From the NCBI GenBank assembly GCA_003254885.1, contig QANT01006591.1, positions 1-43,277 of the forward strand: a stretch of DNA of 43,277 nt, read 5' to 3'. Source of the DNA: Purshia tridentata (lineage: Eukaryota; Streptophyta; Magnoliopsida; Rosales; Rosaceae). Every line of letters begins with the position of its first letter. Position 1 is the stretch's first letter. A model generated the notes under the pieces. It saw only the letters and a program-made list of their open reading frames with translations, was not told the origin of the DNA and did no database searches. Below are positions 1 through 11,985 of the stretch, one piece after another. Both the position numbers and the translations under genes were made by a program.

Positions 1-608
1 CTTAGTACTATTTAAAATAATATTAAATAGAAGTTCGTTTAATTGACCGAAAATAAAGCTCTCACTGTACACTTGGATTCAAACTCTCTCCCCTTCTTAT
101 AATAAAAGAAAAAAAGTAGTCTTAGAAAAGTTTATTTAATTGTAAGTGCTAAATAGAAGAGAATAAATTAGTTTGGGGCCAAAATTCTTATTTAGCGGGC
201 ATTTGGACACTCATCTATTTTTACTTCTTAATTTATTTTATAAATCGAATTGTGACCATATAGCAATCACCTCATTGTGAGGGCTAAATGTCACATCTTA
301 CTTCATTTGTTCCCTTGTTAATATTATGAATTCCATTTTTAGGTTTAACAATGTAGTCTCTAAACTCTATGACCTAAATTCTAACCTTCAAACCCCTTAT
401 AAATCTTAAGTTAATTTGTATAAATTGTATGCAATTGCAAAGAACTTATATTCCTTTTTTTTTTTATTCGTTATTTTTTATTATAATCTTATTTAAAAAA
501 TTTAACAATTGAGGTTGAAATTCCATGCACCATAAGCAAAACACATTTCTCTTTAACCCGAGGTTTGAAACGAGTCCGGCTCAAATTGAAGCCTCCCATT
601 GGCTCCAG

Positions 609-644
<36 letters not shown>

Positions 645-2554
645 ATAGTTAATGATTCATAAGTACACTTTTGATTTTCATTGATACATTAACTCACCTA
701 ATTTTGTTATGATTAAAAGATTGACCACTAACTTTGTTATGACAAATAAGTTCGCGTTATAATCTTACAACATTATATTTTCAACAAGCATTTCAACACT
801 CCTTTGTGAGATTTCTAAATCTTATTTTCATTGTTATCAGTAACAACTATATGCACGTGTTGTTGTAACCAATAGTACAATCATATTTTTTATTTTTAAG
901 ATGTGTTTTCTTCTTTAGACTTCTATGTATTATTTTTGTATAGTTTTGTATTAATATTCGACAAGCAACATGTAAAGAAGTATCATGTGAATGACTATAT
1001 TTTACATAAAATACAAAAAAATTAGCAAATGGGCCTTCAACTTATATATATTTTTTTGAAAATAAAATAAAATTCAGGGAATGAGAGGGGGATCAAAATG
1101 GAATTATATTATTTGAGCTAGAATTAAATTAACCTCAACTACTTGCTTTTACTTTTGTACTGCTATTGCATCAGGTTTACAAATTAGTCAACTAAATTTA
1201 TAATTTTTCTTTAAGAAAAATATATTTTAATCATAATATAATTAAACTTTTTCGTAAAAAGAAAATTTTTTTTTAGACCTGCCATTACCAAGGCCTCTAA
1301 TAACCACCACATAGTTTTCTTTTGTTCTACCCAAAAAATATGGTTTTTTTTGGTGTCATTAGCTGGTGTCTTATTTATTGTATATGTGAGCACCAATTTC
1401 GACTGGTATTAATATGAATTAAGATTCTACTTTAAGAATATGTTCACGTTTAAGTCCAACTACTACACTGTTTATTGGCCAATGCTGATTCTTAAATATT
1501 AATTATTTTTTATTTATATAATCAAAATTTGTGATCTCTTGGGTATTATTTGAAAGTGGTCCGCAAAGAAACAATTAGTTTTAAAAGATAAAATTTAATT
1601 TTTCTTTTTGTTTAATAATCCAATAATATAATATACAGCTTACGTTAATATATATAGATTGTAAATCTAAATTACACACAGGTCAATTCACAATTTAAAT
1701 TTATAATTTAATACCATAAATACTTTATGCTGTCGAATTATATGATAATTGAAAATTACTTCTTAAACATATAGAAATGGTCACTCACTGATCTCCAAGG
1801 CCTTGGGTTTATGTCTCTTTTTTTTTGAAATAAAATTCTTAAATTACTTATGTTGTAAGACTGTTTAAATATAGTAAACATTACTCCATAAATTCTTAGC
1901 TTTGAAGCAGGACCCTTAATTTGCGGTTTAGGGCCGGCCAGCAAGAAACATGCACGTAGAGAAGACAAAGCATTAAAGAAAATTCCATATGAAAGAAACA
2001 CCAAAGAAATTCCATATAAGATGTGACAAAACATAGTGGGTTCTGCAGTCTTCAACGCTTGCCATATGGCACAAATATATGTGATCTCAATGTCCCCATC
2101 ACCTATATATGTCCAATTGGCCATCGAATATTCCTCATTTCTCTTACCAATTTATTAGGCATTATATCAACTGGCTCATAGTCTAATCAATGTCCAAGTC
2201 CAATGGTCCAATCCAGTCTTCAGCTGAAGCATTCAAGTGAATATTATATCCATGGTTTTTTAATAAAGTCAAAAATTTCATATTTATTTGTTCAAAATGA
2301 TACTTTTTGTTTCATTGTTGTTAATATTACTAGGGTGTCATAAATAGTGTCAATGCATGTCATCATGCCTGTGTCTCATGAGTCTTTTGGCATGTGAATA
2401 GATCCCTTGAGAGAACTGCATGCTCAATTAAGAAATGCAATTCCTTCAATATTGTAACAATCCCACTCAAATTTTATTAAAAATTAGAAATTTTTATTGT
2501 TGTGTACTTACCAAGTACAAAAAAAAAGTTGAGTCATAGACCCAAAAAATGTTT
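1..2554. other. AT-rich intergenic DNA, no gene seen
   Basis: This stretch is AT-rich with many homopolymer runs. The longest open frame is 122 codons on the minus strand (1756-2124); it has no motif I recognise and no codon-bias signal, so I do not call it a gene. A CT microsatellite lies at 610-642. Confidence 0.5.
610..642. repeat. (CT)n microsatellite
   Basis: About sixteen uninterrupted CT dinucleotides. A simple sequence repeat, likely variable in length between individuals. Confidence 0.95.
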
Positions 2555-2563
2555 TTAAACTAT

Positions 2564-2970
2564 AACTTATTTATGGATTTACTCTCTTAAACATACCTTC
2601 TTTTTTTTTATTTTACCCCTTGAAAGTTAAATTCTCCCACTTTACCTCCTAAACTTGACAAATAACCCACAATAATCAAGTTTTGTCAACTTCACCCATT
2701 GGTCCAGTTTTTATCTCAACTTTGGCCAAAAGTTTGACCCATCAAAGCTCCACCAAAATCAGCAAGCTTATACTCGTTTTGAAGCTTTGTATTTCCTCTT
2801 TACAACCATATAAAGATCACTCAAAATGAAACTCCAGAACTTCAGATAATGGATGAAGTTGAAGATATAGATGAGAGTGTAAAGTTCGAGGGACCAAGTG
2901 GGAGATTTAATTTTCAGGGAGTAAAGTGAAAAAAAAAGTATGTTTTAGGGGACAAATTCATAAATAAGCC
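2564..2970 (+). mobile_element. MULE-type MITE, copy 1 (407 bp)
   Basis: A non-coding foldback element with terminal inverted repeats of roughly 50 bp; the right end, reversed, begins GGCTTATTTATGAATTTGTC and the left end matches it with a few changes. It is flanked by a perfect 9-bp direct repeat TTAAACTAT at 2555-2563 and 2971-2979. A 9-bp target duplication is characteristic of Mutator-like transposition. A second copy lies in reverse orientation at 30089-30493 and shares its interior. No coding capacity, so it would depend on a transposase supplied elsewhere. Confidence 0.9.
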
Positions 2971-3283
2971 TTAAACTATTTTGAAGACAATAATAAATTT
3001 GTAGTTTAATTGGAAGTATTTGAGATTGTAAAAATTTTTGGGTGAATTAATTTAGGAAATGGATGAACATACCCTTATATGAAAAGTTTGGGTTTCAAAA
3101 GGAATTTAATTGGAAAGTATTTAAAAATTACAATCTTGGCATGGTTGAATATAGCTTGAACTCATGAGCGCGTAGGTGAAAACGGATTGTGAATTAGAGT
3201 TACGTGAGACACAATTATGAGCAATTGAAGTCAGAGGGCAAAATGGTAAATTTTCACGTCAACTATTATAAAACCCAATATAT

Positions 3284-4138
3284 ATAACACCCCAAATTTT
3301 CGACTTATGGAAATTTTGCCACTTAGATTTTTCAACCTTGTTCTTAAGGTTTATTTAAAGGAATTAGAGTTTTTCTTAAGCTTTGATTAACTAACTTGGA
3401 CGTTTAGCTGTGGATCTCGAGTTTAGTTGTATGAAATTGAATTTGTGGAGAAGAAAATTCAAGAGTTTGGTGATTATTAAGTTTATTTTCATTTTTTGGA
3501 ATTAAATTATGAGAGGAGGACTTTTCATAATTTTTCTGTAAATGATTTGACTATTTTGAGGTCATAGATAAATAGTACTTGATGAGACGAGTCCGTAAGA
3601 TTTTTCATGGAATTATTTGTAGTCCCAAACTATTTTTGGTGAATTTATGAAGTTGGAAAAAATAGAAACAAAATAGGAAAAAGAAAAGAATTGAAATTTG
3701 GTGACTGAGAGTGACACGATATAACGTGGCGTGCACGAATTGGCCCAGTGCATTTGATGAGGCATCAGGTGGTTACACAAAAGGTGATTACATAAAAGGC
3801 GCCGTGAGCTCTTTTGCATCAAATCTGTCACTTTCTTTTAATCAGAATTGTTGAGGTTCATTAAATGGGATTTAATTCCAGCCATCCAATCTACGTAAGG
3901 GACTAGTCAAGCCAAATCGGGTCATTACGACCCGCATGTTCTTCAAATGGGTCACCCGGATTCATTTCCTTATACAAATCAAGTAGTCTGGCCAGGTTTT
4001 TCTTACCCAATTCGTGTTTTTGTGTTGTTTTTTCACTAGCTTGTTTTGCACTTTTAGTGCATTCTATCCCATACTGATAACTAACTATTTTTTTCCACCT
4101 TCTTGTACCTATAAATAGAGACCCTTGTACCCCATTTT
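3284..4138 (+). mobile_element. Gypsy-like LTR fragment interrupted by later insertions
   Basis: The stretch opens with TATAACACCCCAAATTTTCG, close to the TGTAACACCCC start common in plant Gypsy LTRs, with the TG perhaps decayed to TA. A TATA-like CTATAAATAGAG lies at 4109-4120, a sensible place for an LTR promoter. A Copia derivative interrupts it at 4134-4138, so the sequence probably resumes at 7147. The far end is not located and no target duplication was found, so this is inference from the terminus and TATA box only. Confidence 0.35.
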
Positions 4139-4899
4139 TTTTGTTATTTGGCTCACATTTAGAGGAGTTTCAAGGCCATGGAAGTGTCCTTAAAGGTTTG
4201 GTTGAAGTTAGAAAGGTTGTAATAGGTTCGTGTTTAGGTGGAGCAGCTAAAAGAAAAAGATTATTGAAAAAAAGCCCCAGAGGAGCGGTCCCATAGCCAT
4301 AGGATTGGTCCTACAGGGGCTATGGCACCTTTTTTGGGCTTCCAGGTTCTTGGAGGACCGGTCCTCTAGGTAGAGAACGGGTCCTACACATGGCCTTTCA
4401 CATTTTTTCCTAGTCTTAGGGGGTTTTAAGCTTCCTACTTCAATTGGGTTTGTTTTCTAAAGACTTATTGTGTATAAATAGGACCTTTAAGCTCTAGAAA
4501 CCTAGAGAATTTGAATTTTCAAGAGCAAATCTTGAGGATTCTTGGGAGACACATAATCAATATTGGTTAGATCAAGATTAATTACTTAATCTTGGGTGAG
4601 AAAGCTAGTGTTCTTAGTAAACACTTTGAGAAAGGGTGTACAAAGGATTTGCGAATTGGGTTATGTGATTTATTCCAATTGTAATCTTGTACTTATTTAT
4701 TCTCATAGTGAAGAACGGAGATCTCTCTCGGGGATGTAGACAAAAATTTTGCCAAACCTTGTAAAAGCTCGATGTGATTATGTGTGCTTGTTTTTTTCTT
4801 TATCTGTCTTATTTGACTTTATGATTTTTCTATTTATCAAATATATTACTTGTGTGTGACAGTGAGAGTTTGAATTTAATTCCTAAACTATTATCAGCA
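4139..4899 (+). repeat. 5' LTR of the non-autonomous Copia element
   Basis: It aligns with 6413-7146 along its length (shared blocks around GGCTCACATT, the repeated GGTCCT-rich section, and the terminal ACTATTATCA). The 5' terminus is degraded: TTTTGTTATTTGG corresponds to TGTTGTGTTTTGG in the 3' copy. It contains a short inverted repeat CCATAGCC...GGCTATGG near 4290-4325. Confidence 0.8.
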
Positions 4900-4901
4900 A
4901 T

Positions 4902-4915
4902 TGGTATCAAAGCTC
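4902..4915 (+). promoter_or_regulatory. Primer-binding site (initiator tRNA-Met type)
   Basis: TGGTATCAAAGCTC lies two bases after the CA end of the 5' LTR. Plant Copia elements typically prime minus-strand synthesis here with the 3' end of initiator tRNA-Met. Confidence 0.75.
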
Positions 4916-4959
4916 TAGGTTCAAGGGTTTCCATGTTTATTGATCGAGGATAGTTTGTC

Positions 4960-5994
4960 ATGGTAGCGGGAAGTAGTAGTGTTTTATCTTTTAAGGTGGA
5001 GCAATTTGATGGAAGAGGAAACTTTACTCTATGGCAAAAGAGAGTGAAAGATGTTTTAGTCTCACAAGGGTTGGCACGCGTCTTGTATGGAAAGGAGAAA
5101 GGAAAGCCAGCAAAGATGGCAGATGATGATTGGAAAGACTTGGAAAGCAGGTGTGTAAGCACGATTCAGCTTTATATTGCCGATAATGTTATCAACAATA
5201 TAGATGAAGATTCTGCCCCAGAATTGTGGAAGAAACTAGATAAGCTTTATTTAGCTCAAAAGACCATGGCCACAAAGTTGAATATGAAGCGAGGCTTATA
5301 TAAGCTGAAGATGGAGGCATGTGCAAATCTCATGGATCATATGAACGTGTTCAAAGGACTGCTGAATCAACTTGAAATAGTTGGTGTAAAGATTGGGGAA
5401 GAAGATTAGGCCCTCTTACTTCTAACATCACTTCCTAATACATATGACAACATAGTGGATATATTCTTGTATGGTAAAGATACATTGAATACTGAGGAGG
5501 TCGAGTCAACTCTCTTGTTTGGTGGAAAAAGGATGAAAGTTGAGGATAAAGACTCTTTGTTTGTTGCTCATGGTCAAAGAGGAAGGCAAATAGCGAAGGG
5601 TTCTAGTGATAGCAATGCTAGATCAATAGGCAGTGGTAAGGGCCGACAGTGCTATAAGTGTAAAGAGTGGCGACACATAAAGAACGATTGTCTAATTTGG
5701 AACAAGAAGGACGATGATGGCTTTACGACGGTAGCGAACTGTGATTTATCTAGAGAACTTCTTACAATCTCTAGAGGTAACACTTCTTCTCAAGGTGAAT
5801 GGATATTGGATTCAAGTTCTACTTATCATATATGTTCTAGTAAGGAATATTTTGAAGAGTTTCAAGAATCAAAGAGAGGATCTTTCTCTTTGCCTAACGA
5901 GTCCAAGGTTGACATCATGGGAATTGGAATGGTGAAGATCAAGATATTCAATGGGATGGAGTTGCTTATGTCCCAAAGCTACAAAGGAATTTGA
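4960..5994 (+). pseudogene. Copia gag and truncated protease, broken
   Basis: The frame opens with a gag N-terminus (FKVEQFDGRGNFTLWQKRV) typical of Copia UBN2-type gag. A nonsense TAG at 5407-5409 interrupts it (EED*ALLLLTSLP), consistent with CAG to TAG, and the same frame then continues. A CCHC zinc knuckle CYKCKEWRHIKNDC is encoded at 5650-5691. The protease region WILDSSSTYHICSS (about 5800-5841) has the catalytic Asp-Ser-Gly changed to Asp-Ser-Ser. After about 5950 the protein continues in another frame (GVAYVPKLQRNLISLSRL), so a frameshift is present. No later pol domain is recognisable before the 3' LTR. It cannot make a working polyprotein. Confidence 0.85.
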
Positions 5995-6412
5995 TATCCT
6001 TGAGTAGGTTGCATGGTCCTAATGAAGGAAGAGAAGTGTGGTGGTCTATATCATTTGATAGAAACTCAAATCTCGTTGGTTGGTTAAAAACAAAATGCAC
6101 AAGAAATCAAGCGCTTAAGGAATGTCTCGTTTGCAGGTATAATAGAGACGGATGTGACATGTTTCCAAGATTTAAACATTGGTGAAAAAGGAAATTATTC
6201 TGGTGAAGGGGGCGAATCGAGGTCCTTCTTTGGTGCTAACCGATAATTGGTTATACGAAACAACTACACATAGGTATTGGCCATGCGAATCAAGGAAGGA
6301 CCAAAGTGTTGCTTGATTTGGGTTATGTGTAATTGGTGCATAGCAAGGCCAATGGTATTTTTTTTTTTTTAATGCAAGGTAATTTGCATGGTATGATCTC
6401 CAAGGTGGAGAT

Positions 6413-7146
6413 TGTTGTGTTTTGGCTCACATTCGGACGTGTTTCAAAGCTATGGAAGTGTCCTTCGAGGTTTGGTTGAAGTTAAGTAGGTTGTAGGAGG
6501 TTCGTGTTCAGGGGAAACGACTAAAAGATGAAGATTTTCGAAGAAAAGCCCAGAAGACAGGTCTCATGGCCATGGGATCGGTCCTACAACGGCTATGACA
6601 CTTTGTGGGCTTCCAAGCTGTTGGAGGACCGGTCCTACATATGGTCCTCCACATTTTTTTTAGTTTTAGGGGGTTTTAAGCTTCTTACTTCATTTGAGTT
6701 TGTTTTCTAAAGACCTATTGTGTGTAAATAGTACTTTTAAGCTTTAGAAACCTAGAGAATTTGAATTTTAAAGAGCAAATCTTGTGGATTTTTGGGAGAC
6801 ATACAATCAATATTGGTTAGATTAAGATTAGGTAATTAATTTTGGGTGAAAGAGCTAAGGTTCTTGGTAAACACTTTGAGAGAGGGTGTACAAGGGATTT
6901 GGGAATTCAGTTATATGTTTTATTGCAATTGTAATATTGTACTTGTTTTTTCTCATAGTAAAGAATAGAGATTTCTCCCGGGGACGTAAGCAGGAATTTT
7001 GCCAAACTTCGTTAAATCTTGATGTGATCGATTGTGTGTGCTTGTTTATTTGTCTTCTTTGACTTTATTATTTTTATCTTCATCGAATTTATTACTTGTT
7101 GAGTGACGATGGGAGTTTGGATTTGATTCCGAAACTATTATCAACA
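6413..7146 (+). repeat. 3' LTR of the non-autonomous Copia element
   Basis: It begins TGTTGTGTTTTGG after the polypurine tract and ends in CA (ATTATCAACA). It is 734 bp against 761 bp for the 5' copy, with many substitutions and small indels. Confidence 0.85.
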
Positions 7147-7396
7147 ATTTTCACTTGCACGCAGCACTAAGTAAAATTTGAGTTACTCACTCCTTGATTT
7201 GTTTCAGAGTCTCCCAAGAAGAAACATACCAAAAGAGAAGAAAAGTCCCATAGTCTAAAAGTGGTTGTTTTGGAGAGCCAGTCCTAGGAGGAGGAGTCCA
7301 AGGGTCTAGCTAAGGAGGTCTACAATCGAGTAAGTGTTTCTAACCTTTTTTTTTTTAGGTAACGAGAAAACCTTACCAACCCAAAAATAAAAAAGA

Positions 7397-8100
7397 CTAG
7401 CTCTTAACAAAACCACTGCTGGAGAGTCCTATAGAATCTGCGAAAAGAACTAAATCACAATCATGAGGGGGAACCTCAAACACAGAGAGGTCAAGATCCC
7501 AATAATGTCCCATATGAGCAAGACAATTAACAACCATGTTCTTCTCCCTAAAAATGTGAGAAATGGCCATACTGCCAGTCATGCCCCATGAACTTCCTAT
7601 ACGCTGTCACAAGAAGCCAAAGGATGAATAGAAGACATATCACAAGTGACCAAGTAAATAGCTAAATTGGAATTAGTTTCAACCTGGATAGCACGAAATC
7701 CGTTATCCTAAGCCACTCTTAAACTATGATAAATACCCCAGAGCTTAGTAGAAAGAACTTCTCCTCTACTAAGATTAGAAGCAAAACCAATCTCCAAATG
7801 ACCATGACGTACAGTCTCTCAAGGCACCACCAGCACTGATATGTCCAAAGTTACCACATCGACTCCCATCAATATACAACTTAACCCAACCCTCAAGATG
7901 AGAGGACCAACTAAGATGAATAAGAGACTTAGAAGGATTAGCACTAGTAGTATGTACCTCAAACCATTCCTTGGCATAGGAAAGAACAATTGGTCCGACA
8001 TGCAAAAAATTGGCCTTAGGCTTGGCATGCAAACAATTGGCCTAGTATGTTCCTCTCGTACTAGGCTATCATGGCCAAGGCCCGGCATGTAAGTTATCAC
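7397..8100 (-). pseudogene. LINE RNase H-like domain, broken
   Basis: The upstream part encodes EGWVKLYIDGSRCGNFGHIS followed by AGGALRD, the first strand of a plant LINE RNase H domain with its DGS motif. The downstream part (7397-7582) encodes AISHIFREKNMVVNCLAHMGH, the usual C-terminal helix (HIFREGN-x-VAD-x-LA). The two are in different frames with stops between, so the domain is interrupted. It is the 3'-most coding part of the LINE. Confidence 0.8.
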
Positions 8101-8276
8101 CTTAGTTGGACAAAGAGTGAGAACAAAGCCATCATAAAAAATCGACATAGCTAGCCATTTCAAAATATACTAGCAAGTAAAACAAAACATCAGCCTGCAT
8201 TTCAAACTAGTAGAAGTTTTGGTTTTGGAAAGAAGGTTAGAACATAGCCAATCAAAAAAACTAAAGCAGGAGGAAT

Positions 8277-9029
8277 CTAACAAAGCAACAGGCAAAGCCA
8301 AGTTTTTCCAAATAGCATGAGATCTCCCACAATCCTTGAAGGATTGCTGAATAGATTCAAAGGTGTGAGAGCAAAAGGGACAAGATGATCAGAAGTCATG
8401 CGTCTCTTACATCGTTGCTCATTAATAAGAAATCTATCCAAACACATCAACCAAAGGAAGTGTCTAATCTTAGGAGGGATGTTAAGCTTCCAAAGAAAAA
8501 GCCAATACCAATTAGTCAGATTGTCAGAGCCAATAACCAGAGAATAAGTTGCGCTAACAAGAAAAGAACTAGAAGAACTGCCATCCCAAACACAAGAATC
8601 AATACAATCTCCCTCAAGATTAATATGAATAGTAGTGATATGCTCCACAATAGAATCTAGGAGCCAAGTCTTAAGCAGAGGAATATTCCAACTTTGTTTA
8701 GTAAAAAAACTAGCTACAGGCAAGGAACGGGACTGAACTGGAACATTCAATAGAGCATGATCCAACAGATTCCCAAAAGATGTCCATTTATCAATTTGAA
8801 AAAAGGTCTGAACACCTATCCCTAACCTCCAAAACAAACCCTCTTTAAGGAACTCAGTCCTATGTAAAACCCCTTTCCAAGTGCTAGAAGCATCATCAAT
8901 TTTAGAAGAATCCAAAATAGAAGCAAACCCTTCTTTAAGATATTCATTTTTAAAAGAGAGAGCCCATAAACCCTCATCATGCTGCAAAAGCCTCCAACTA
9001 GCCTTACCTAGAAGGGCTTGATTCATCAC
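8277..9029 (-). pseudogene. LINE reverse transcriptase C-terminus and zf-RVT domain
   Basis: A 250-codon open segment beginning MMNQALLGKASWRLL, which matches the region just after the RT palm in plant LINEs. It continues with FWRLGIGVQTFFQIDKW and the zinc-binding linker WKLNIPPKIRHFLWLMCLDR. The final part shifts out of frame before the expected CPFC cysteines. The preceding RT part (about 9040-9341) is recognisable only in pieces. Confidence 0.85.
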
Positions 9030-9341
9030 TTAAGCAGATAGACTTGGCTCCACTTAACCAAATTAGTTTATACTTATTAGTAAAAAAACCTCAGAATAAT
9101 TTTTATTAAGTCTATCCAATTGCATACAAATAAAAGCAAGTAATTTGGCTATCTGCATGGAATAAATAGGAATTTCCGTAGAGACATACTAAATCAAGAT
9201 AGCTCTGCTAGATAAGGAAAGAGGATTAGTCTTCCAAAAGGCAAGGCTATTCTAAACTTTTTCCACAATACCTTTATAAATAGTTTTAGTGAGCCTTGAA
9301 TGCACCAAAAGAACACCTAGATACCTACTTATTTATTTTTA

Positions 9342-9950
9342 GGCTTTTAATTTTAGTCTTTTATGCTTAGATTAAGTGTGTAAGATTTAGATATTAATTA
9401 AATATGCTTAATTGTAGCCTTACAACTTGGAGATTTATTTAAAGACTAATGATATCTTAGGATTAGCATATTTTGTTAAACGAATTAAGTTGGATTTAAT
9501 TTATTATTCAAGCTTCACTAATTATCGATGCATTTTAGAGATTATGCTAATTAATTAAGATGCTTGGATAGTATAGGTTTGACTTGTTCCAAACTAACTC
9601 CTAAAGTTTTCTAATGACATATGACTTAAAAGGAAAAGGTCATTATGAGATATTGTTGAACTTAACTTTTGGCTAAGTTGTTGTTTATCAGACACTAAAA
9701 ACACCAGTTACCGAAGAATTTCTTTGCAATGTGACAAGAAGAATTAGAGAATGGATTCGAATTGGATAGGGAAGAGAATACATGAAGAGCATTGGATTCC
9801 AAGTAGAGGATTTATCTGGAATTTGAGTTGGATTCCAATTTGGAGCAAAAGCTAGAATTTGGACAATAGCCAGAGTGGCCGCTGGCTGGTGAGGAGTACT
9901 AGATTCCAGATTTGGATAACTATAATGAAGTTGGTGAGCCATGATGAAAC
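9342..9950. other. AT-rich spacer, nothing recognised
   Basis: Minus-strand open frames here are short and overlap each other; none carries a motif. The DNA may be the continuation of the sequence into which the LINE inserted. Confidence 0.4.
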
Positions 9951-10690
9951 GGGTGAGATAAGAGGAGTATCAAATCCATTTTGCATCTGACAAAAATCCA
10001 GAAGCAGAACATAACCATGAGATAGACAATTCATCCTCTTCATCTGGTTCCTCCTCTAGTGAAAAGGAATGACCCGTACCTCCTGTATATCCTGGACATA
10101 ATGATCTTGAAGATACTAAGGAGGATGCTATTGATGAGAACGAAGACTGAATGGTGTTTTTCACATTTTAGGATATAAAATTAGATTCTTTCATGGTGCC
10201 GGTCCATTATGGATTTTTCAATTTTGGTTGCAAGTGTACTTTCTGAGTGTTGGTCACCCGTTTCTCTTCCTATTGACCGGATCCTCGACTATGCCTTAGT
10301 TACGGCCGAGGTCCATCCTTGGGTGAGACAAGAGGAGTATCAGATCCATTTTGCATCTGACACGGATCCAGAAGCAAAACATAACCATGAGGTAGACACT
10401 TCATCCTCTTCATCTGGTTTCTCTTCTGGTGAAGAGGAATGGTTAGTACCTCCTATATATCCTAGACATGATGATCTTGAAGATATTGAGTAAGATGCTA
10501 TTGATGAGGATGAAGATTGAATGGTGTTTTTCATAGTTTAGGGTCTAAAATTAGATTCTTTCATGGTGTCGGTCCATTATAGATTTTTCAATTCTGGTTG
10601 CAATTGTACTTTTTGAGCGTCGGTCACCTGTTTCTCTTCCTATTGACTAGATCCTCAACCATGCCTTAGGTACGGCCAAGGTCCATCCTC
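9951..10690 (+). repeat. Two exact-length 370-bp tandem copies
   Basis: Copy 1 (9951-10320) and copy 2 (10321-10690) begin GGGTGAGA and end GTCCATCCT; they align with no net gap and differ only by scattered substitutions. Both contain a coding-like stretch (plus-strand EEYQIHFASDTDPEAKHN in copy 2), then an acidic, serine-rich segment. Copy 1 has more stop codons. The duplicated block is part of a decayed transposon-associated coding region. Confidence 0.9.
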
Positions 10691-11590
10691 ACTTAGTGAA
10701 TGATTGCTTCAATTTCTTCTACAAACTGGCCGATCGTGAAGAGGATCAATTCCCCCCTTGTGTTTTTCGATCAGCTCCTGCCTTCCTTGTCCTGGAACTG
10801 TCTCTCGATCTCCTAGTTCTTGGAATTTAACATGATCGACTACGTGATTTACGGGCTTCCTACTTGGTCACCCAAGATTTACAGCGCAGCTTGTTGGCCA
10901 GGGGTAACTACAAGGCCGAGGTCAAGGTTTATCATTCCAACTTTGTTGCCCACCAATTTGGTTTCACCTAGTCTTGCTCAGTCCCCTACCATGCCTCCTT
11001 CAACAACATTAGCTCCTAAAGATGACAATTTAGGCAATACAACCAAGGATTTGTGGTGACGACTAAGTTAAAAGAAGCCAAAGCTGCTATGGCCTTGGTT
11101 GTGTGGCCGATTGTTGTTGATGCGACCAAGGCCTTTAGCACTTGGTGTTTAGAGCTTATCGGTCATCGTTTTGAAGATCTGACCCTGGATGCTGCTTTGA
11201 AATCTTTAAGGGGTCTCCACATCACCCTATCTGGTTGTTCTAAAGCTGTTGCTAATGAAGCGGCCGAAGTTGATCAGGTCGATGATGAACAAGGTATAAA
11301 AGATTTATTTCCAAGTTTTCTCAAGTCCCTTTTTTTTAATATATACATACTTACGATTGGTTTCCTTTAAATTAACCTGCTACCACTACTACTAAACTTG
11401 TTGTTACAAGATCTTCTAGCCTTTCGACTACTCCTATGAGTCTTTCTGGCCCGGTCAAAGCAAAGCGGAAGGCTGTTGCATTGAGCCCAAGGCAAAAGAA
11501 AAAGAGAAGTGAATTGGCCGGACCTATTTTGATGAAAGTGGCTCAACCTTTGGCCGCGACCCTAGAAGAAACCGTGTAGGAGCAGGTGGT
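10691..11590 (+). pseudogene. Decayed plant-mobile-domain-like coding region
   Basis: Plus-strand fragments in different frames read HPHLVNDCFNFFYKLADREE, then ARGNYKAEVKVYHSNFVAHQ followed by FGF, then STWCLELIGHRFEDLTLDAA, then a basic, Thr/Pro-rich tail (AKRKAVALSPRQKKKRSE). The Y-x(n)-FVA-x-QFG signature resembles the C-terminal part of the plant mobile domain, which is often transposon-borne. A possible intron starts at GGTATAAAAG near 11292. Frame changes and stops mean no functional product. The family assignment is tentative. Confidence 0.4.
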
Positions 11591-11985
11591 TGGTTTGGAA
11601 ATTTTTGCACCTCCAACTACTTCAACCGTTGAAACTTCAACCTCTTTAGTCCCACTGCCAGGGTCGCCGCTTCCCAACCTTTTTTATTGGTCCTTGAGAA
11701 TGTAGTCCATCTTTCAACTGCCTCTTTTGCGTTTCCTACCATTGTTACTACTGGTCCAATAGTGGTCACGGTGGTCGTTTTTTATGATACGGCCAATGAA
11801 GAGAAGGATGTGGAAGCATAAGGGTGGAAAGGATGCAGAGGAAAAAGATGAAGGAAAAGACAACAGCCATAAGGCTGAGGAGAGTGAATCTGTGAGCTAC
11901 TCTTCTATTTTCTTGTTCTGTCTTTATTTGTTTCCTGCCTTTGTGCTAATCCAATTTTTCGTGTGCCTTGTGATCTTTTCTTTGA

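Larger units (their letters stand above)
4139..7146 (+). mobile_element. Non-autonomous Copia-type LTR retrotransposon (gag/PR only)
   Basis: Two related LTRs (4139-4899 and 6413-7146) enclose about 1.5 kb. The internal part starts with a primer-binding site resembling the initiator-tRNA-Met type and ends with a polypurine tract (CCAAGGTGGAGAT, 6400-6412) just before the TGTTGTG start of the 3' LTR. ATTTT occurs on both sides (4134-4138, 7147-7151) as a candidate 5-bp target duplication, weak because the site is T-rich. Gag and part of the protease are recognisable, but integrase, reverse transcriptase and RNase H are absent. The LTRs differ clearly in length and sequence, so the insertion is old. 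Confidence 0.85.
7346..9341 (-). mobile_element. 5'-truncated L1-type LINE
   Basis: Read on the minus strand, the element starts inside reverse transcriptase (near 9341, RYLGVLLVHSRLTK, the family's YLGVPL region), runs through the RT thumb (LSLSSRAILI...SMQIAKL), the RT zinc-binding domain and a C-terminal RNase H-like domain, and ends in a poly-A tail seen as eleven T at 7346-7356 on the plus strand. Several stops and frame changes show it is dead. 5' truncation is typical of LINE insertion by target-primed reverse transcription. No convincing target duplication was found. Confidence 0.85.

Noticed and set aside
1756..2124. A 122-codon open frame on the minus strand.
   Set aside because: No recognisable motif, AT-rich composition like its surroundings and no supporting splice or promoter signals.
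7330..9382. TAAGTGT on both sides of the LINE as a target duplication.
   Set aside because: Only 7 bp, not placed right at the poly-A tail or at the truncated end, so chance is likely.
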